Assembly (NCBI GenBank): GCA_002365175.1
Contig: DEZK01000012.1
Span: 1 to 64,000 of the forward strand
DNA length: 64,000 nt
Direction of reading: 5' to 3'
Source: Raskinella chloraquaticus (SeqCode)
GTDB taxonomy: Bacteria > Pseudomonadota > Alphaproteobacteria > Rhizobiales > UBA4765
Shown here: positions 43,446-52,721 of the stretch, in pieces
Layout: every line of letters begins with the position of its first letter
Numbering within the stretch: position 1 is the stretch's first letter
The notes under the pieces: generated by a model
Seen by the model: only the letters and a program-made list of their open reading frames with translations
Database searches by the model: none
Told to the model about the DNA's origin: nothing
Position numbers and translations under genes: made by a program

Positions 43446-44051
43446 ATGAAAAAGACAGCCTTTGCGGTTCTGTTGATGTGCCAGCTGATGGTCTTTGGGC
43501 GCCCAGTTCATGCAGCCGACCTTCTGAACACCACGCCTGCGCCGCCACCGGCGGCGCCAGTCGCGCTATCGCCCTTTTCCGGCTTCGAGGCCCGCTTCGG
43601 CGGTATCGCGCATTCCCTGCTGCACCGCGCCGAGCAGAGCGCCGACATCAATCTCGAAATCCTCAGCCCGCGCTACGGAAACGCTTCCGGCAATCCCTTT
43701 CTTGATTTTGTCATTCGCCCGCGCCTCGTCGCCGGTGGCAACATCAACCTCGACCGTTTCCGCAATCAGGCTTATGCCGGTCTCGTCTGGACCTTCGACT
43801 TCAATGATCGTTTTGCCTTTGAACTGGGCTGGAACGCTCTCGTCCATGACGGGCCGAACAATCCCGGGGTCGGATCAAACCAGCTTGCCCTGGGTTGCAG
43901 TCTCCTTTTTCGTGAATCCTTCGCCTTCACCTACAAATTTGCCGATAACTGGAAAGTTGTCGCCTCCTTCGATCACGGTTCGAATGCAGGATTCTGCCGG
44001 CGCAATGTCGGCATCAACAATGCCGGCGTAAAGATCGGCTATACGTTCTAG
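43446..44051 (+). CDS. PagL-type acyloxyacyl hydrolase (lipid A 3-O-deacylase)
   Basis: The 201-residue outer membrane protein has a signal peptide ending PVHAA and then barrel strands. The C-terminal signature ASFDHGSNAG, then GINNAGVKIGYTF, matches PagL, with catalytic His177 and Ser179 and the HxSNxG context. PagL removes the 3-O-acyl chain from lipid A in the outer leaflet, altering immune and surface properties. It is divergent from the Slam-FecR operon and may share its regulatory region. The ATG at 43446 begins MKKTAFAVLL. Confidence 0.82.
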   Translation: MKKTAFAVLLMCQLMVFGRPVHAADLLNTTPAPPPAAPVALSPFSGFEARFGGIAHSLLHRAEQSADINLEILSPRYGNASGNPFLDFVIRPRLVAGGNINLDRFRNQAYAGLVWTFDFNDRFAFELGWNALVHDGPNNPGVGSNQLALGCSLLFRESFAFTYKFADNWKVVASFDHGSNAGFCRRNVGINNAGVKIGYTF

Positions 44052-44108
44052 TTTTTGCCATGGCGGCTGAGGTCGGTGATCGGACGCCAGGCCTCGCGAT
44101 TGCTTCCG

Positions 44109-44468
44109 TCAGGGGGCCATGGTGAGTGCGAGATTATCGCTGTAGGTATTCACAAGCAGTGTGAACGGGTCGCCTGATCGCAACAAATCGACCTTGAGGC
44201 GATTCCAGATAACCTGGTCGCGGATAAGCCGCGCCACCTCGCGCCCCGGGTCGGTCATGTGCCTGACACGCCACGAGCGATTGCCATCCCAGTCAGAATG
44301 CAAAACGATATCGATGGCACCGGCAGCGTCAAGCTGATGGATGGCGGTGGTTGCGGCAGGTGTATCGAATAACGGGGGCGTTGTTGCCAGCGCCGAGGAT
44401 CCGAGCTGGTCGGCCTCGGCAATCGCCAACAGCGTCAGGCGCGTCATATCCATCTGGTGCATTGACAC
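44109..44468 (-). CDS. Small uncharacterised protein, possible winged helix (DUF2513-like)
   Basis: The 119-residue product reads TRLTLLAIAEADQLGSSALA, later AIHQLDAAGAIDIV, and ends with REVARLIRDQVIWNRLKVDL. The pattern of a helical start, a two-helix core and a C-terminal 'GREVARLIRD-VIWN' segment recalls the DUF2513 winged-helix family, but the match is by eye only. A GTG start at 44468 sits 8 bases after AAGGAT; ATGs follow at codons 3, 6 and 8. It stands alone between the pagL-like gene and an exporter gene. Confidence 0.5.
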   Translation of the reverse strand: MSMHQMDMTRLTLLAIAEADQLGSSALATTPPLFDTPAATTAIHQLDAAGAIDIVLHSDWDGNRSWRVRHMTDPGREVARLIRDQVIWNRLKVDLLRSGDPFTLLVNTYSDNLALTMAP

Positions 44469-44656
44469 AAGGTATCCTTCCTTGCGGAAAAGCGCAGGTT
44501 GAAGCCCTGGTTAAACCAGCTGCGCCCTAAAGCTGATCTAACCCGTTCATTCAAATGCGTTGCAATCGCCACTTTCCAGCGCTGGCGTGGTTGTTCGCTG
44601 GCGCCGCTTCGGCTAAAGCGCGTGCTTCCTTATACCTTTGAGGGCATCCTGCAGCG

Positions 44657-46414
44657 ATGACGCCGACAGCCGCCGACAAAGCCTCACCCACTGCGCCCCT
44701 GCGCCGGCTTTGGCATGGCTGGCTGAAACCCTATTCCGGGTGGATTGCTCTCAACCTGGTGGCCATTGCCGGTGTCGCCGCCAGCACGTCGGGTTATCCG
44801 CTGCTGATCAACTGGGCCTTCGAGCGCGTCGCCGTGGCTGATGCGTCAGCCCTCCTCTTCACGCCGCTCTGGGTGATCATGCTGACGAGCGGCAAGGGCA
44901 TCAGCCTCTACGCCCACAACGCGCTCACCAACCTCGTTGCATCCCGCGTTGTCCGTGACCTGCAGATCGCCATGTTCGGGCATCTCATCCGCGCTGACCT
45001 GCTTGATCTGCGCCACGAGGGGACGAACGCCCTGACCCAGCGCTTCTCGACCGACCTCGTCTTTGTGCAGAATGCCGTCAGCCGCACCATCACCAGCCTC
45101 GTTCGCGACGTGCTGATGATCATCGGGCTCGTTGGCGCCATGTTCTGGCTCGATTGGCAATTATCTCTTGTCGGCCTGCTCATCCTGCCGATTGCCGCCT
45201 GGCCTGTCGCGGAAATCGGCCGGCGTTTGCGCCGCACCGCGCGGCGTACCCAGGAACGCATGGGCGAGATGGCCGGGATCATCGGCGAAAGCCTGTCCGG
45301 CGCCCGCATGGTGAAAACCTACCAGCTGGAGGATTATGTCGATCATCGTGCCCGCGATTCCTTCGAGGCTCTGCATCATTTGCGCGTGAGCGCCGCCAAT
45401 CAGTTTGGACGCGTCGAGCCCATACTTGAGGCGCTGGGCGGCTTTGCGGTGGCGGGCATCCTCATTCTCATCGGCTGGCGTCTGTCGTCAGGCGGATCGA
45501 CGATCGGACAATTCACCGGGTTTGTCTCTGCCTTGCTGATCGCTGCCCAGCCCATGCGCTCCTTGGGGTCGATCAACGCCGTTTTGCAGGAAGGCAGTGC
45601 CGCGCTTGACCGTATTTTCCAGCTCATTGATCGCCCGCCAGCCATCACCGACGCGCCAGGCGCCCGACCGTTGGCGATCAGCGACGGACGCCTCGTTTTC
45701 TCCGCCGTCTCGCATCGCTTCGCCGATAACACGCAGGCACTCGATGATGTGTCGTTTGCGGTTCCAGGCGGCACCACGCTTGCCCTCGTCGGTCGGTCGG
45801 GCGCGGGCAAATCAACGATCTTCAATCTTATTCCCCGCCTTTATGATGCAAGCGCCGGCTCGATCACCATCGACGGACAGGCTGTCATGGCGGTAACCCT
45901 TGCCTCCCTGCGCTCGCAGATTGCGCTGGTGAGCCAGGACGCGGTGATTTTCGACGATACCATCGCCGCCAACATCGCATTCGGCAGACCGGGCGCGGCG
46001 ATGGCGGATATCGAAGCGGCCGCACGGGCCGCGGCAGCCCATGATTTCATCATGGCATCATCGCAAGGGTATCAGACACCGCTCGGCGAGGGCGGCGCCC
46101 GATTGTCAGGCGGCGAGCGTCAGCGGCTGGCGCTGGCCCGTGCCATTCTCAAGGACGCGCCGATCCTGCTTCTCGATGAAGCGACATCAGCGCTTGACGC
46201 GGCGTCCGAGCAATTGGTGCAGGATGCCTTGAAGAAACTGACCGCCGGGCGCACGACGCTCATTATTGCCCATCGTCTGGCAACGATACGTGATGCTGAT
46301 GCCATCGTCGTGCTTGATGAGGGCAGGGTGGTTGAAAGCGGCACGCATGAGACGCTGCTTGCCGCCGATGGCGCTTACGCGGCGTTCCATCGCCTGCAGT
46401 TTCGCATCGACTGA
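44657..46414 (+). CDS. MsbA-like ABC exporter (fused permease-ATPase)
   Basis: This 585-residue half-transporter has six membrane helices (about 25-330) and an intact ATPase: Walker A GRSGAGKST, Q-loop IALVSQDAVIFDDTI, signature RLSGGERQRLALARAIL, Walker B PILLLDEATSALD and IIAHRLATI. It is of the lipid A/lipid or multidrug exporter class. Unlike the ABC-like protein at 32.5 kb, all catalytic motifs are normal. Its stop is 3 bases from the stop of the convergent phosphatase gene. Confidence 0.92.
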   Translation: MTPTAADKASPTAPLRRLWHGWLKPYSGWIALNLVAIAGVAASTSGYPLLINWAFERVAVADASALLFTPLWVIMLTSGKGISLYAHNALTNLVASRVVRDLQIAMFGHLIRADLLDLRHEGTNALTQRFSTDLVFVQNAVSRTITSLVRDVLMIIGLVGAMFWLDWQLSLVGLLILPIAAWPVAEIGRRLRRTARRTQERMGEMAGIIGESLSGARMVKTYQLEDYVDHRARDSFEALHHLRVSAANQFGRVEPILEALGGFAVAGILILIGWRLSSGGSTIGQFTGFVSALLIAAQPMRSLGSINAVLQEGSAALDRIFQLIDRPPAITDAPGARPLAISDGRLVFSAVSHRFADNTQALDDVSFAVPGGTTLALVGRSGAGKSTIFNLIPRLYDASAGSITIDGQAVMAVTLASLRSQIALVSQDAVIFDDTIAANIAFGRPGAAMADIEAAARAAAAHDFIMASSQGYQTPLGEGGARLSGGERQRLALARAILKDAPILLLDEATSALDAASEQLVQDALKKLTAGRTTLIIAHRLATIRDADAIVVLDEGRVVESGTHETLLAADGAYAAFHRLQFRID

Positions 46415-46417
46415 CGC

Positions 46418-47140
46418 CTATTCACGCCGCAGGATCTTGTCGACGATGAAGCTGCCGATGGCGGCTGGCTTGAAGGAGGCCTTCAACGCCTTCTGATCAT
46501 AGACGGTGTCAACCCAGTGCATGAAGTCCATCGGTTGCTCGTGCGTGTCGCTGAGATAGCGCGCGAAGAACGCATCGAGCACACCTGTCGGCCCGGCCTT
46601 CATATGGCCGTTTCCTGATAATTGGCGCGCTGCGGCTGCGACCGGTACTCCCTCGCGCAGGATCAGATAAAGCGCCGAGGCGATACCGGCACGATCCGCC
46701 CCCGATTTACAATGGAAGAGGGCGGGATAGGTAATCCGCTCGATGATCGCTTTGAAGGCATGAATCTGTTCGCGGGTCGGCGGGTCGCGCGACCATAGAA
46801 TGCAGTTCTCGAGGCTGATGCCCCGCCGCTCGCAGGCCTCCCGCTCAAGCGCGTAGGAGCCAAATTCAGTCGCTCCCCGCAAATTGACGATCGTTCGTAT
46901 GCCATAGCGCCATTTGAGATAGGCTATCTGCACGGGGTTGGGCTGCGGACCGCGGACAACCTTGTCGCCTACTTTGGCGACATTCCAGTAGACGGGCCGG
47001 ATGAAGCCATGATCAGCGAATGTCAGGCTGAGCCAGGCGCGGATACGCCGCCCCGGGCTGTCGATGGGCTGCGCCCAACGTTGCCGTGCCGCTTCCACGC
47101 GGGTGAGGGGCGGTGAGATCTGGCGGTCAGGCGCGTTCAA
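46418..47140 (-). CDS. Dual-specificity/tyrosine phosphatase-like protein
   Basis: The 240-residue protein has the cysteine-phosphatase loop FHCKSGADRAGIAS (C-x5-R) and an upstream GIRTIVNLRGATEFGSYALE segment typical of the DSP/YopH-like superfamily. It probably removes phosphate from phosphotyrosine proteins or phospholipids. A TTG start is used because no ATG lies before the conserved region; GGGA is about 8 bases upstream. It is single, convergent with the exporter gene. Confidence 0.83.
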   Translation of the reverse strand: MNAPDRQISPPLTRVEAARQRWAQPIDSPGRRIRAWLSLTFADHGFIRPVYWNVAKVGDKVVRGPQPNPVQIAYLKWRYGIRTIVNLRGATEFGSYALEREACERRGISLENCILWSRDPPTREQIHAFKAIIERITYPALFHCKSGADRAGIASALYLILREGVPVAAAARQLSGNGHMKAGPTGVLDAFFARYLSDTHEQPMDFMHWVDTVYDQKALKASFKPAAIGSFIVDKILRRE

Positions 47141-47230
47141 GCAAAAATCCCGTTCAGCCCCGGCAAGACGGCGGGACTGATTAGAGGTCTATCGCCGCCA
47201 AGGCAACCGCGCCGTGGCGGCCGCGTTGTC

Positions 47231-47806
47231 TCAATCACGCACCATCGTCATATATTCCTTGTTCGGGCGCATGTCGCTTGCGCTTGCCAAACGGTTGGTC
47301 ATGTTGAAGAAACCGGCGACGGCAGACATATCCCAGATATCCCGATCGCTGAAGCCGGCAGCGCGAAGCGCTTGGCGATCCGCTTCCTCGATCAACTCGG
47401 GTGATTTGCTGAGCTTCCACGCGAAATCGAGCATGGCACGCTGGCGCGGCTCAAGGTCGGCGGCGCGATAATTCATCACCAGCTGTTCGCCGAGCGCCGG
47501 TGATTTGGCCAGCCGCCGCACTGCAGCCCCGTGCGCCGTCAGGCAGTAATAGCAATGATTGGCACTTGATACGACGACCGCGATCATTTCGCGCTCCAGC
47601 TTGCTGAGGCCCGATGGGCCGATCATCAGCTCGTCGTGGAAAGCGACAAAATTTTTCAGCTTTTGCAGATCGAAGGCATAGGCCTGCAGAACATTGGGAA
47701 TGAAGCCCAGTTTCTCCTGGCACTTGGCGAAATAACCCTCCATGTCGGCATCCAGCGCCGCCTGGCCGCCAAGTTCAAGGGCAATTACATCCTGCGAATC
47801 CGTCAT
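47231..47806 (-). CDS. AhpD-like peroxidase-related protein
   Basis: This 191-residue protein of the carboxymuconolactone decarboxylase/AhpD superfamily has the redox motif NHCYYCLTAHG (CxxC with following His). It also has ERQRAMLDFAWKLSKSP-like helices (PRQRAMLDFA) and RDIWDMSAVAGFFNMTNRLA. Such proteins are peroxidase-related disulfide reductases. The ATG at 47806 follows GGGAGAGGAAG. The longer open frame runs into the divergent dehydrogenase gene and is not accepted. Confidence 0.88.
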   Translation of the reverse strand: MTDSQDVIALELGGQAALDADMEGYFAKCQEKLGFIPNVLQAYAFDLQKLKNFVAFHDELMIGPSGLSKLEREMIAVVVSSANHCYYCLTAHGAAVRRLAKSPALGEQLVMNYRAADLEPRQRAMLDFAWKLSKSPELIEEADRQALRAAGFSDRDIWDMSAVAGFFNMTNRLASASDMRPNKEYMTMVRD

Positions 47807-47897
47807 CTTCCTCTCCCCGCTGCCGTCTTTCTCGGCTAGAGCTAGCAGAAGGCCGCCATTTGTCGAAGCGAGCACGGCCATATCAGGGGAGGCTCCC

Positions 47898-50800
47898 ATG
47901 CGGGACGACGAAGCAAGCAAGGTCAAACTGATCGCCGACAGCAGCAAGTTGGCCGCAAAGCTGTGCGACGCCCCGCCAGCCTTTGTCCGAACGCTTTTCA
48001 AGAGAGCTGCGGCCGAAGACATCCTGGTTTATTCGCCGCAGGACCTCGCCTCCCTCATCGCCACCAGCTGGCGAAATCTCAAGAAGCGCACGGCTGGAAA
48101 GCCGGTGATTTCCGTTTTCAACACCGGAGCCGAGGGCAGCCCGCTCGCGGCGGTGACGGTCATCGAGATCCTCAACGACAACATGCCCTTCCTGCTCGAT
48201 TCGCTGATGGCCGAGATCACGGAAGCAGGCCATGAAATCCGCTTTGTTGTGCATCCTATTCTGCGCGTTGGACGCAGCGAATCAGGCGTTTTGAAGCGGC
48301 TTGCCGGCAGCGATGACGAGACGCCCGATATCCGGCAGGAAAGCCTCATTCATCTCCATATCGAGCGCCTTGACGAGGCGGCGCTGACGCGCCTGCGCGA
48401 TGAGCTGGCAACCACGCTGCGCGATGTGCGCCTTGTCGTCACCGACTGGAAGCCGATGATGGGTCGCGTCCAGCGCGTCGTTGAAGAACTCAAACGCGTA
48501 CCACCACCCTTGCCGGTCGGCGAATTGAGCGAGGCCATTCATTTTCTCGAATGGCTGATCGGCAATAATTTCACCTTCCTTGGTCTGCGCGAATACGTCG
48601 TCGATGGCCGCGGTGCGCGCAGCAAGCTTGCGCCCATGAACAATAGTGGCCTTGGCCTGCTGCGCGATCCAGCCGTCGGCCTGCTGCGACGGGGCCGCGA
48701 ACCGGTGACGATGACACCTGAATTGCGTGATTTCCTCAGCCAGCCGCGCTCGCTCATCATCACCAAGGCCAATCTGCGCTCGCGTGTGCACCGCCGCACC
48801 CATCTCGATTATGTCGGCGTCAAGCTTTTCGACCCCAAGGGCAATCTCACCGGCGAGTTGCGTATCTGCGGCCTCTTCACCTCAACCGCCTATACCGGCG
48901 CCGCTCACGCCATCCCCTATCTGCGGCGCAAGGTCGAGAAGGTGATTTCGCAGAGCGGTTTTGATCCGCAGAGCCATTCGGGCAAGGCGCTGGTCAACAT
49001 TATCGAGCAATTTCCCCGCGATGAGCTGTTCCAGATCGACGAGGAAACGCTGTCGACCTTCGCCCAGCGCATTCTCCAGCTCGATGAGCGCCCGCGCGTG
49101 CGCGTGCTGCTGCGTGCCGACAAATTCGACCGCTTCCAGTCTGTCCTCGTCTACCTGCCGCGTGACCGCTACACGACAACGACACGCCTGGAGATCGGCA
49201 AGATGCTGGCAGAACGGCTGAGCGGGCGCGTGTCATCGTGGACGGCCGATTATCCCGAAGGCCCGCTCGCCCGACTGCATTTCATTATCGGCCGGCGCGA
49301 TGTGCCGTTCACCACCAGCGATGCCGGTACACTTGAGACGGCGATCTCGGCGATCCTTAAAACCTGGCGTGACAGCCTCGCCGACGATCTCATGGCGCAA
49401 TACCCGCCAGCCCGGGCCCGCGCCCTGCGCGCCCGCTATCAGGATGCGTTCGGTGCCGCCTACAGCGATATCCATACGCCCGCTGAAGCGGTCGACGATA
49501 TCCGTATCCTCGAGCGTCTGCATGAGGGCAGGGAACTGGCGATCAGCTTCTACAAGCCGGACGGCGCGCCTGCCCACGAGCTTGGCCTGAAGCTTTTCCA
49601 TCGCGGCGGGGCGATCGCGCTGTCAACGCGCGTGCCGCTGCTCGAAGCGATGGGGTTCAAGTCAATCGAGGAATATTCGGTCGACATCATGCCGCAGGGC
49701 GACACCAAGGACCCGGTGACGCTTCACGATGTGCGCCTGTCGCGCGGCAGCGACCAGACAAGCGACTTCGCGCCATATTATGACAAGCTCGAAGCCCTGT
49801 TCATGGCTGTATGGCAGGGTCGCGCCGAAAGTGATGGCTTCAACGAACTGGTGGTGACAGCCGGCCTCTCCTGGCGGGAGATTGCGCTTGTGCGCGCCAT
49901 TGCCCGTTATCTGCGGCAGGCACGCCTCCTCTATTCTCAGGACTATATGTGGGCGACCCTGGTCAAGCATGCGGTCGTTGCGGCCGATCTCGTCGCGCTC
50001 TTTTCAACCCGCTTCGGGCCGCTGCCCGGCGCCAGCCTGAACGCCCGCTCAGCCCGCCAGGAGGCGATCACGGCGCGCATTCTGGGTCGACTTGCCCATG
50101 TCGACAGCCTGGACGAGGACCGCATCCTGCGCCGCTTCCTCAACGTCATTCAATCGATGCTGCGCACCAATTACTACCAGCTCGACGACAACGGCCTGCC
50201 CAAGGCGACGATTGCCTTCAAGCTCGATTCGCAGAAGCTTGATCAGCTTCCAGCCCCGCGCCCGTTGGTGGAGATTTCCGTCTATTCGCCGCGCGTCGAG
50301 GGCGTTCACCTGCGCTTTGGCAAGATCGCCCGCGGCGGCATCCGCTGGTCCGACCGTCCGCAGGATTTCCGCACCGAGGTCCTGGCGCTGGTGAAAGCCC
50401 AGCAGGTGAAGAACGCGGTGATCGTTCCCGTCGGCGCCAAGGGCGGCTTTGTTCCCAAGCATTTGCCACCAGCCTCGGACCGCCAGGCCTGGCTTGCCGA
50501 GGGCACGGGCGCCTATCAGGATTTCATCGCCGCCCTCCTCGACCTCACCGATAATATCGATGTCAGCGGCAAGACGGTTGTCCGCCCCAATATCGTCCGC
50601 TGGGACGGCGATGATCCCTATCTCGTGGTTGCAGCCGACAAGGGCACCGCCACCTTCTCCGATACGGCAAACGCCATTTCGGCGCGCTATAACCACTGGC
50701 TGGGCGATGCCTTCGCCTCGGGTGGCTCGGTTGGCTATGATCACAAGAAAATGGGCATCACCGCGCGTGGCGCCTGGGAAGCGGTGAAGCGCCATTTCCG

Positions 50801-52706
50801 TGAAGGCGATGTCGATATCCAGTCAACACCCTTCACCGTCGCCGGCGTGGGCGACATGTCGGGGGACGTCTTCGGCAACGGTATGTTGCTGTCAACCAAG
50901 ATCAGGCTGGTGGCCGCCTTCGACCACCGCGACATCTTCCTCGATCCGTCCCCCGACCCGGCCAAAAGCCATGCCGAGCGCCAGCGTCTGTTCAATCTGC
51001 CGCGCTCCTCATGGGCCGATTATGACAAGCGCCTCATCAGTGCGGGCGGCGGCATCTTTCCGCGCAGCGCCAAATCAATCTCGCTGTCGCCGGAAATCCG
51101 CGCGCTGCTTGATATCGCCAAGGCGGAGGCGACCCCCCAGGAGGTGATGACCGCCATCCTGCGCGCCCGCGTTGACCTCCTGTGGTTTGGCGGTATCGGC
51201 ACCTACATCCGTGCCGCCGGCGAGAGCAATGAGGAAGCGGGTGATCGCGCCAATGATGCGATCCGCATCCTTGCAACTGACTTGCGCTGCAAGGCGATCG
51301 GCGAGGGTGCCAATCTCGGCATGACACAGCGTGCCCGCATCGAGGCGGCAGGTCAGGGTATCCGGCTCAATACCGACGCCATCGACAATTCAGCCGGCGT
51401 CAACACCTCCGACGTCGAGGTCAACATCAAGATCGCGCTGGGAGCGGTCGTGCGTGCGGGCAAATTGACCGAGAAGACCCGCAACACGCTTCTGGCCAGC
51501 ATGACCGATGAAGTTGGCGCGCTGGTGCTGCGCAACAACTACCTGCAATCGCTCGCGCTCTCCCTGGCCGAGCGGCGTGGTGCAGAGGACCTTGGCTTTG
51601 CCCGCCGCCTGATGCGCAATCTCGAACAGGAGGGACGGCTCGACCGGGCCGTTGAATACCTGCCGCAGGACTGGGTGATCGATGAGCGCGCGAGACAGGG
51701 CAAGGGGCTGACGCGGCCTGAACTCGCGGTGCTTCTGGCCTATGCCAAATTATCGCTCTTTGACCGTCTGCTGGATAGCCCGGTGCCTGATGACGCCTAT
51801 CTTGGCAAGGAGCTGGCGCGTTATTTTCCCGTTGACCTCACGCAGCGCTACGCAAGCTTCATTGAAGGTCACCGGCTGCGTCGCGAAATCATCGCCACCA
51901 TGCTGTCGAACTCGATCATCAATCGCGGAGGGCCAACGCTGGTGCCGCGGATCGTCGACCAGACCGGTGCCAGCGCTGCCGATATCGCCGCAGCCTTCGC
52001 TGCAGTGCGCGATTCCTTCAAGTTCACGGCTCTTAACACCGACATTGATCGTCTCGACACGATCATCCCCGGCCAGTTGCAACTCGGCCTTTATGCCGAC
52101 ATTCAAAGCGTCATGATCGATCGCATCGTCTGGTTCCTGCGCAACGCTGCGCTCGACAGGGGATTGACGATTGTGATCGACCGCTTCGGCAAGGCGGTTG
52201 ATGCGGGCGCTGGTTTTCTTGCGAAAATTCTGCCCGAGGCGGATGCCGAGCGGTTCAGTGCCCGCAAGGCGGAACTGGTCGGCTATCACGTGCCGCCCGT
52301 GCTCGCTGCACGGCTCGCCGCCTTGCCCTACCTTGCCCTTATGCCCGACGTCGTGCTGGTTGCCGATGCAACCCGCAAGGATCTGGACGTGGCCGCGCGC
52401 ACGTTCTTTGCCGTCAGCGCCCATTTCCGTCTGGGTGAGATCGCTGCCCGCGCCGGAACGCTGGCGACCCCGGATTACTACAGCCGCCTGGCGCTTGATC
52501 GCGCTTTGTCGGATCTCTCAACCGCCGCGCGGCGCATCGCGGCCGCGGTGCTGAAAGCCGGCGGTATGGCAGGCTGGGCAAAACGCACCGGCCCGGCGGT
52601 CGAACGCACCCACAATGCCGTGAGCGACATTGCCGGAGGCGGCGATCTGTCGGTCGCCAAGCTTGCTGTCGCCGCCGGTCTGCTGGGGGATCTCGCCGGG
52701 AACTGA
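47898..52706 (+). CDS. NAD-specific glutamate dehydrogenase, large type
   Basis: This 1602-residue enzyme belongs to the 180-kDa class (GDH-180). The N-terminal half contains regulatory ACT-like segments (ISVFNTGAEGSPLAAVTVIE, NDNMPFLLDSLMAEI). The catalytic core shows ARGGIRWSDRPQDFRTEVLA, PVGAKGGFVPK with the catalytic lysine, VAGVGDMSGDVFGNGMLLS and GEGANLGMTQRARIE. It converts glutamate to 2-oxoglutarate and ammonium with NAD, mainly for glutamate catabolism. The ATG follows GGGGAGG. Length is typical. It is monocistronic and convergent with purH. Confidence 0.95.
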   Translation: MRDDEASKVKLIADSSKLAAKLCDAPPAFVRTLFKRAAAEDILVYSPQDLASLIATSWRNLKKRTAGKPVISVFNTGAEGSPLAAVTVIEILNDNMPFLLDSLMAEITEAGHEIRFVVHPILRVGRSESGVLKRLAGSDDETPDIRQESLIHLHIERLDEAALTRLRDELATTLRDVRLVVTDWKPMMGRVQRVVEELKRVPPPLPVGELSEAIHFLEWLIGNNFTFLGLREYVVDGRGARSKLAPMNNSGLGLLRDPAVGLLRRGREPVTMTPELRDFLSQPRSLIITKANLRSRVHRRTHLDYVGVKLFDPKGNLTGELRICGLFTSTAYTGAAHAIPYLRRKVEKVISQSGFDPQSHSGKALVNIIEQFPRDELFQIDEETLSTFAQRILQLDERPRVRVLLRADKFDRFQSVLVYLPRDRYTTTTRLEIGKMLAERLSGRVSSWTADYPEGPLARLHFIIGRRDVPFTTSDAGTLETAISAILKTWRDSLADDLMAQYPPARARALRARYQDAFGAAYSDIHTPAEAVDDIRILERLHEGRELAISFYKPDGAPAHELGLKLFHRGGAIALSTRVPLLEAMGFKSIEEYSVDIMPQGDTKDPVTLHDVRLSRGSDQTSDFAPYYDKLEALFMAVWQGRAESDGFNELVVTAGLSWREIALVRAIARYLRQARLLYSQDYMWATLVKHAVVAADLVALFSTRFGPLPGASLNARSARQEAITARILGRLAHVDSLDEDRILRRFLNVIQSMLRTNYYQLDDNGLPKATIAFKLDSQKLDQLPAPRPLVEISVYSPRVEGVHLRFGKIARGGIRWSDRPQDFRTEVLALVKAQQVKNAVIVPVGAKGGFVPKHLPPASDRQAWLAEGTGAYQDFIAALLDLTDNIDVSGKTVVRPNIVRWDGDDPYLVVAADKGTATFSDTANAISARYNHWLGDAFASGGSVGYDHKKMGITARGAWEAVKRHFREGDVDIQSTPFTVAGVGDMSGDVFGNGMLLSTKIRLVAAFDHRDIFLDPSPDPAKSHAERQRLFNLPRSSWADYDKRLISAGGGIFPRSAKSISLSPEIRALLDIAKAEATPQEVMTAILRARVDLLWFGGIGTYIRAAGESNEEAGDRANDAIRILATDLRCKAIGEGANLGMTQRARIEAAGQGIRLNTDAIDNSAGVNTSDVEVNIKIALGAVVRAGKLTEKTRNTLLASMTDEVGALVLRNNYLQSLALSLAERRGAEDLGFARRLMRNLEQEGRLDRAVEYLPQDWVIDERARQGKGLTRPELAVLLAYAKLSLFDRLLDSPVPDDAYLGKELARYFPVDLTQRYASFIEGHRLRREIIATMLSNSIINRGGPTLVPRIVDQTGASAADIAAAFAAVRDSFKFTALNTDIDRLDTIIPGQLQLGLYADIQSVMIDRIVWFLRNAALDRGLTIVIDRFGKAVDAGAGFLAKILPEADAERFSARKAELVGYHVPPVLAARLAALPYLALMPDVVLVADATRKDLDVAARTFFAVSAHFRLGEIAARAGTLATPDYYSRLALDRALSDLSTAARRIAAAVLKAGGMAGWAKRTGPAVERTHNAVSDIAGGGDLSVAKLAVAAGLLGDLAGN

Positions 52707-52721
52707 CACGACCGGGTCAGC

